Below the pieces are notes generated by a model. That model searched no databases, had not been told where the DNA came from, and worked only from the letters and a program-made list of their open reading frames with translations. A stretch of 64,000 bases of DNA from Rhizophagus irregularis (lineage: Eukaryota > Glomeromycota > Glomeromycetes > Glomerales > Glomeraceae): the NCBI RefSeq assembly GCF_026210795.1, contig NC_089456.1, forward strand, positions 188,501 through 252,500, in the 5' to 3' direction. Within the stretch, counting starts at the first letter, position 1, and the number at the start of each line of letters is the position of its first letter. The position numbers and the translations under genes were made by a program. Below are positions 58,607 through 64,000 of the stretch, piece by piece.

Positions 58607-60134
58607 TAGCGCTCTACATTTAGCCTTCATTGTTCGACTACAGTCTGCGAAATTTCGGCTTAAAAATCTGCGCTAAGCCGTTCGAAATGAGCCGAGCCAC
58701 AAAAATCTTGGCTCAGCTCAGTTCGAGCCCAAGCTGAGCCATGAAAATCCTGGCTTGAGCCAGCTGGCTCGAGCTTTATCATAAAAACGTTTTCGCAACG
58801 TTTTTACTTTAAATTATTAAAAAAAACGTTGCAAAACGTTTTTTACTTTTATATTTATATAAAACGCCAAAACTATTTGTTTCGGCATTTTTCCTTTTGA
58901 TTTTACATGTAAAAATGCTAAAACTGATAGTTTCAGCATTTTTTTTGATTTTACATGTAAAAACGCCAGAATAATTAGTTCCGGCATATTTTCTTTTGGT
59001 TTTACATGTAAAAACGCTGAAACTGATAGTTATGGCATTTTTTTTTGATTTTACATGTAAAAATGCCGAAACTGATAGTTTCAGCATTTTTTTTTTGATT
59101 TTACATGTAAAAGCGCCAGAATAATTGGTTCCGGCACATTTCCTTTTGGTTTTACATGTAAAAACGCCGAAACTGATAGTTTTGGTATTTTTTTTTGATT
59201 TTACATGTAAAAGCGCCAGAATAATTGGTTCTGGCGTATTTCTTTTTGGTTTTACATGTAAAAACGCCGAAACTGATAGTTTCGGCGTATTTCTTTTAAT
59301 TTTACATGTAAAAACGCCGAAACTGATAGTTTCAGCGTATTTCTTTTAATTTTACATGTAAAAACGCCGAAACGGATAGTTTCGGCATTTTTTTTCGATT
59401 GTACATGTAAATAAAAATGCCGGAATAATTAGTTCCAGCATTTTTCTTTTTGATTTTACATGTAAAAACGCCGAAACTATTAGTTTTGGCATTTTTTTTC
59501 AATTTTACATGTAAAAACGCCGGAATTATTAGTTCCGGTGTTTTTTTACGATTTTACATGTAAAAATGCCGGAATTATCAGTTCTAGCGGTTTCTTTTTG
59601 ATTTTACATGTAAAAATGCCGAAACTATTAGTTCCGGCATTTTTTTTTCAATTTTACATGTAAAAATGCCGGAATCATTAGTTCCGGCATTTTTTTTCAA
59701 TTTTACATGTAAAAACGCTGAAACTATTAGTTCCGGCATTTTTTTTCAATTTTACATGTAAAAACGCCAGAATCATTAGTTCTGGCATTTTTTTTTTCAA
59801 TTTTACATGTAAAAACTTAAATAAATGTTTTCGCAACGTTCTTTAATAAACAATAAAAAAAAGTTGCGAAAACGTTTCGTTTATGCATGCATTATTATAT
59901 AAAAACGTTTCACAACATTTTTTGTATAATAGCTCGTTTGGCTTGTGAGCCAGCTTGAGCTTTTTGAGCCAAGTCTGTTACAGGCTTGAGCTTTTTGAGC
60001 TGAGCCTAATAACTGGCTCGAGCTCTTAATAGGCTGCGGTGCCCACCAAGCCAATTTAATCAGGCTTGGCTTAGCGTTTAATTTTGAAAAGTTTGAGCCA
60101 GCTCATGAGCCAGCTTGGCTCGTGTAGAGCACTA
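58607..60134. mobile_element. 1.5-kb non-autonomous hAT-type element filled with hairpin repeats
   Basis: Ends TAGCGCTCTACA and TGTAGAGCACTA, perfect 8-bp duplication CCTGCAAC (58599-58606 and 60135-60142). Subterminal regions repeat GAGCCAGCT / GGCTCGAGC words. The core is a long tandem array (58890-59815). It inserted at a splice acceptor of the minus-strand gene. Confidence 0.93.
58890..59815. repeat. About 19 tandem 50-bp units, each with two hairpins
   Basis: Every unit has the palindrome TTTTACATGTAAAA followed by (A)CGCCGAAACTNATAGTTTCGGC-like inverted words, with compensating variants (GCCGGAATTATTAGTTCCGGC). TTTACATGTAAA or a one-base variant occurs 19 times between 58900 and 59815. 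Confidence 0.93.
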
Positions 60135-61872
60135 CCTGCAACAAACACGGAGTTACAGTAACTTTATTTTTGATCGATTGCTAATAATTGATTATACATT
60201 AATATTTGCGAAATATTTTAAAATTTTTAACGTCAAAGTACTGATGAACGTTATTATTACCATAAGAAAATCAACTCTCTTTAAAACTAACTTGTCGTTG
60301 CATTTAATCCCAGGGCTACTGGGATTTAAGACAATATCGCAGATGGCGAGTACATAAACCCAGTGTTCTGGAGGAAGCTCACTGCCTTCGTATGATTTGA
60401 AAACAAAAGAGGTTATTTTCGTGAGAATACCTTGATTTTCAAAAAGTTCTTGATATGCTTCTCGCGTTTTTGCACTTTTTTTCCATTCGGCAATCTTTTT
60501 AGAAGACGCACTGCTATCTACACGTTCTAACTTCTGCTCACTGAAGTTAGAAAACATAGTATTTCGAATATTTGCCGCTAAATCATTTCGCTTGCTTCGG
60601 CATTTGTTTTTTATCTTAATAATCAAATAATTTCAGAATATTATTATTATTATTATTATTATTGATTATTATTAATGATTTCACGTACTTCTGGTAATAA
60701 CTTTAATTCGAATAGGGAAACCCACGTATTTTTTCTGAGATTTTCAATATAATGACTGGCATGTTCAGCGAGGTATTTCTCTAAAGCTTCACAGTACTCC
60801 GTATCTGAAGGAAATAGGATCTTCGGAATAAGTTCTTTGGACACCTTTTTATATGCGCGCTGTAAAGATAATCAGTTATTTTTAAATATCTTGAGATCAA
60901 ATAAAGTTGCTAAATATATTAAAGTAACTTACGTTCCAAAATTCATCCGAAAGCTCATCGACCACCACAAGTCTCTGTATCATTTGAGAATCTAATCGTT
61001 GTTGCTCACTAATACGTCGGCACAATCAATATATTGAAGTGATTTTTTCGTCTAATAATTTCATAGTATAGTTGAATTTCTCGATTGTAAGGTAACGTTC
61101 ATCACGTTCTTCGAAGTTACAATATTCGTCATCAATTTGCATAGGTGTAATAGGTGTAGAAGCTCTGATAGGTGTGGGTGCTCTGATAGGTGTGGAAGTT
61201 CTTCAGTTTGAATCATCATCGGGTTTAGTTGGAGAATTTTTAAGATTTCTTGTTGAATTATTACCAACAATGGGCGTTAATGATCTACCCCGATTTTTTT
61301 TTGGCTTGCCACTTTTGATACTTTTTGTAGGATTATTGGATGTTGAAGACTTGAGAATTTCATCTGGAATAACCAATACGAACGGTCCTTCGGTATAGGG
61401 TGTTGAAGTTAAAATATTATCGTAATCAGGGCCAGTACGAGTTTCAGTATAAGATGTTGAAGCTGAAGCATTATCATCAACATTTCCTGTATCTTGTGAT
61501 GATACATCATCAGCTGTTGGTGTCGATTGAACAAGCAAAGATTAATTATAATATTAAATTAATGTAAGAAATGCAATTCCTTGACGGACTGTACCTGATA
61601 AAATTTGAGATAATATATTTCCAGTTTTTTGAGAAGCTTCATCTTTTTTTTCCAGACTATTATGGGAAACTTTCATTTTTTTTTTTGCATTTTTTCCAGT
61701 TTTTTTCTTAGTATTTTTCGTTGACATTATTAACAACTAATTTAGAAAATTGTATAGGAAAAAATATACTTGAAATTTACGAAACAATTTAAATAAAAAA
61801 TTGATTACCAAAATCGATAAAAAAATCCAAAATCTATAAATTAAATAATTTAATTATCAGTAAAAATATTAA

Positions 61873-62230
61873 TTAAAATGATTAAAATCTGTAAATTAAA
61901 ATGATTAAAATTTAAAAATAGAAATAGTTAAAAATCTGTAAATTAAAATAATTAAAATTTAAAAATAGAAATAGTTAAAAATCTGTAAATTAAAATGATT
62001 AAAATTTAAAAATAGAAATAGTTAAAAATCTGTAAATTAAAATGATTAAAATTTAAAAATAGAAATAGTTAAAAATCTGTAAATTAAAATGATTAAAATT
62101 TAAAAATAGAAATAGTTAAAAATCTGCAAATTAAAATGATTAAAATTAAATAAAATAATTAAGAAATCTGCAAATTAAAATGATTAAAATTTAAAAATAG
62201 AATGATTAAAAATCTGTAAATTAAAATGAT
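61873..62230. repeat. 47-bp tandem repeat between two divergent genes
   Basis: Unit AAAATGATTAAAATTTAAAA with ATAGAAATAGTTAAAAATCT and GTAAATT, about seven copies, nearly identical with one shortened unit. It lies in the 750-bp gap between the minus-strand gene and the Plavaka-type gene. Confidence 0.9.
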
Positions 62231-62475
62231 TGAACCCCTGCGCCAAAAATGTAAAAAAATCAAAAAAAAAAAAAAAAAATTGAGAATTCACACAAACGAA
62301 AGAAATATCAAATTCTTCATTAAAATTCGCAAATTCACAAAATTCATAATTTCGCATTAATTAAAATAATCATTAATAAAATCACTAAAATTTGCTTAAA
62401 ATTAGCAAAAAACAAATAAAAACAAATATTTACTATACTGCAAATAAATCCTCATAAATTGTTCTTCAAATAAAA

Positions 62476-64000
62476 ATGGTTAGATATCAATGCCAAATTT
62501 GTAAAAGAGAATTTTCAACTTACGGCGGTTTAAAACAACATGCCAATGCTAAACATCACGGGAAAATGAGATCCTCCCAACTAAATGAGTCACCAGTACA
62601 GCAAAGATCTTTGTTGCAACCATTAAAAGAAATGATAAGATCAAGAACATGATGCAGAACTTTGGAGCGCGTCAATTATTATGCCAAACCCAGCTCTTCG
62701 CAAGAAAAGCTTACATTACAGGATGATGATGATGAGATGAAGCAATTTGAACCTTCATCTCAAGATGAAGCTTAGTAAATATTGCAGATGAGTTAGAAGA
62801 TGAACCACATTATTATTTGCGAAAAAGGTTACAGTTAGAAGAGAGGGTCGAAGCAAATTTTGAAGAATCAGAAGCAGAATCAGAATTAGTAAACTTTGAA
62901 GATACTGAATTCATTGATCCTGAAGACCTTCAGGGTGCGTCATTAGATGATGCCATAGATGTAGTTGATGGAAAACCCACACCAGAGCGCGTAGTAAAAT
63001 GGCCAAATGATGCATATCGCGACTTTTTGGAGTTGATAGTAGAGGGTAATATCTCTAATAAGATAGGTGATAAAATAATAAAGTTTTTCAACAAACATAG
63101 TAATTTAGACAAATCACCATTGCCAAGTTCAACAAAAAATGGCAAGGATTATCTTAATCAAATAAATTCACCTTTGATAGACTTTAAAGAAAAGGTTGTT
63201 GCGACCTATAATGAAATTAATTTTACCCTCTACTATCGCCCACTTTTTCATGCTATTCAAGCTCTTCTGCAACGACCGGAAGTAGCCAATAACTTCGTTC
63301 ATAAAGGAATCCAAAATAAAATAAAGGTCTGTATAATAATTTGATTTCCGTCTGCAATGATAAATTACATTATTTATGCTTATTTAGTTGTTCATATTCT
63401 CAGGATGATAGAGGTGAAACAAGAATATTTGGCAAACCTTTCGAAGGTAACTGGTGGTTAGAAACCGAAAAGAACCTTCCATCATTAAATTGACTATTGT
63501 CCATCATCTTATACTCAGACGCAACAACTTTTGATGGACTTGGGAAATCATCAGGCCATCCAGTTTTTTTAATTCTTGGTAACATTCCAAATCGTATTCG
63601 AAATTTGCCGGAGGCTAAAATTCTTTTAGGATTTCTCCCTAAAGTCCAAAATACAGGAATCAAAACAACAGAAAGTTTTCGAAGCTTACAGCGCGATGTA
63701 TATCATAAATGCTTCAAAATTATGCTCCAACCTTTATTAGAAAAATCTGAAGCGCTATATTTTGGAATTAATGGACAAGTGATTACTTTCACTGCACGGA
63801 TATCTTTTTTTCTTACAGATATGCTTAAAGCTGATGATATAACTGCGACATATAAAGGAGCGCGGTGCAAAATGCCATGCCATACTTGCATGGTTTTGCA
63901 AAGTGATCTGAACAATATGAGTCTTAAACTAGAGAACGTACCTCATAGAACTCATGAAAATATGAAGCAAGTAATCAACGATGGCCAAGGAAAGGAGTAT
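62476..64000 (+). pseudogene. Plavaka-type (CACTA-like) transposase, N-terminal part, runs off the window
   Basis: Starts with a C2H2 finger, YQCQICKREFSTYGGLKQHA with H-A-K-H. The frame breaks near 62650, then 62784-63327 is open (VNIADELEDEPHYYLRKRLQ to VHKGIQNKIK) with an acidic stretch. A 78-bp GT-AG intron (63328-63402 or so) joins to GDDRGETRIFGKPFEGNWWL-like sequence. After a TGA at about 63490 follows LLSIILYSDATTFDG, GHPVFLILGNIPNRIR and ATYKGARCKMPCHTCMVL. The run YSDATTFDG plus LGNIPNRIR is the signature I associate with Plavaka transposases of fungi, and CKMPCHTC is their Cys/His cluster. Catalytic parts beyond 64000 are not seen. One nonsense and one frameshift suggest a pseudogene. 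Confidence 0.78.

Larger units (their letters stand above)
58460..61726 (-). pseudogene. Multi-exon gene of unknown function, divergent from the Plavaka gene
   Basis: Proposed exons on the minus strand: 61726-61595 (Lys-rich start MSTKNTKKKTGKNAKKKMKV), 61513-60933, 60859-60689, and 60614 to about 60260, all with plausible GT-AG introns. Exon 2 runs from an acidic Ser/Thr stretch through a repeat of T-P-I-R-A-(P/S) to RLVVVDELSDEFWN, but has two in-frame TGA codons (after PDDDSN and after EKITSIY). Exons 3-4 encode SKELIPKILFPSDTEYCEAL and KCRSKRNDLAANIRNTMFSN, then YEGSELPPEHWVYVLAICDI. The final exon lies beyond a hAT insertion (58607-60134). I recognise no family. It may be an accessory gene of the neighbouring transposon or an expanded fungal family. 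Confidence 0.55.

Noticed and set aside
59125-59349. Repetitive frames on both strands between 58809 and 59349 with KTPKLIV- or KTKRKYAG-like repeats
   Set aside because: Direct products of the 50-bp tandem hairpin repeat; frames shift between units.
58890-59815. CRISPR array
   Set aside because: Regular 50-bp spacing drew attention, but there are no unique spacers, no cas genes, and the context is a eukaryotic hAT element.

Overview
The window looks like AT-rich, transposon-saturated nuclear DNA of a fungus, most likely an arbuscular mycorrhizal fungus (Glomeromycotina, Rhizophagus-like). This rests on the very low GC content, short 60-90 bp spliceosomal introns, many hAT transposases, a Plavaka-type transposase and non-LTR retrotransposons ending in AAT-type tails. 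It is inferred from style only. I see no bacterial features, CRISPR array or rRNA gene, and only one clear host gene.

The host gene is a Brl1/Brr6-like nuclear-envelope protein gene (32352-33874, + strand, 8 exons). One of its introns is of the AT-AC type with a perfect-looking U12 5' splice site.

Almost everything else is mobile DNA, much of it nested. Most boundaries could be fixed by 8-bp target-site duplications (TSDs) and terminal inverted repeats (TIRs). 1-5444: a small MITE, a MITE split by a LINE 3' fragment, and a 1-kb hAT-type element. 5445-9980: complete hAT element (hAT-1) with a two-exon transposase and a second gene for a Myb/SANT-like protein with an Arg/Ser tail. 10189-11238 and 12663-21500: two copies of a pogo/mariner-like TIR element. 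The second is a nest holding a retroelement, which holds a complete hAT (hAT-2) with an apparently intact five-exon transposase of 743 residues, plus a 1.3-kb AGGACCC element. 22144-29370: hAT-3, its transposase split by a foldback element that was itself split by a LINE. 29371-32351: decayed DNA. 34528-37230: a TIR element enclosing intron-like tandem array A, then a LINE 3' end. 38161-47340: LINE with ORF1 (RRM-like, CCHC, coiled coil) and ORF2 (APE endonuclease, RT), interrupted by hAT-4 and a 900-bp MITE. 47341-51560: arrays B and C, tandem repeats of about 120 bp that each look like a tiny exon plus an intron. 52536-58500: MITEs and foldbacks. 58460-61726: unknown minus-strand gene with a repeat-filled hAT at a splice acceptor. 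62476-64000: Plavaka-type transposase running off the window.

The strongest candidates for something undescribed are the intron-like tandem arrays, where branchpoint-like TACTAAC lies in short hairpins before a T-tract and AG. Next are a GTCTC-centred palindromic module shared by unrelated elements, and a retroelement found at exactly the same site in two copies of one element. TSDs and motifs were read by eye; no search or alignment program was run.
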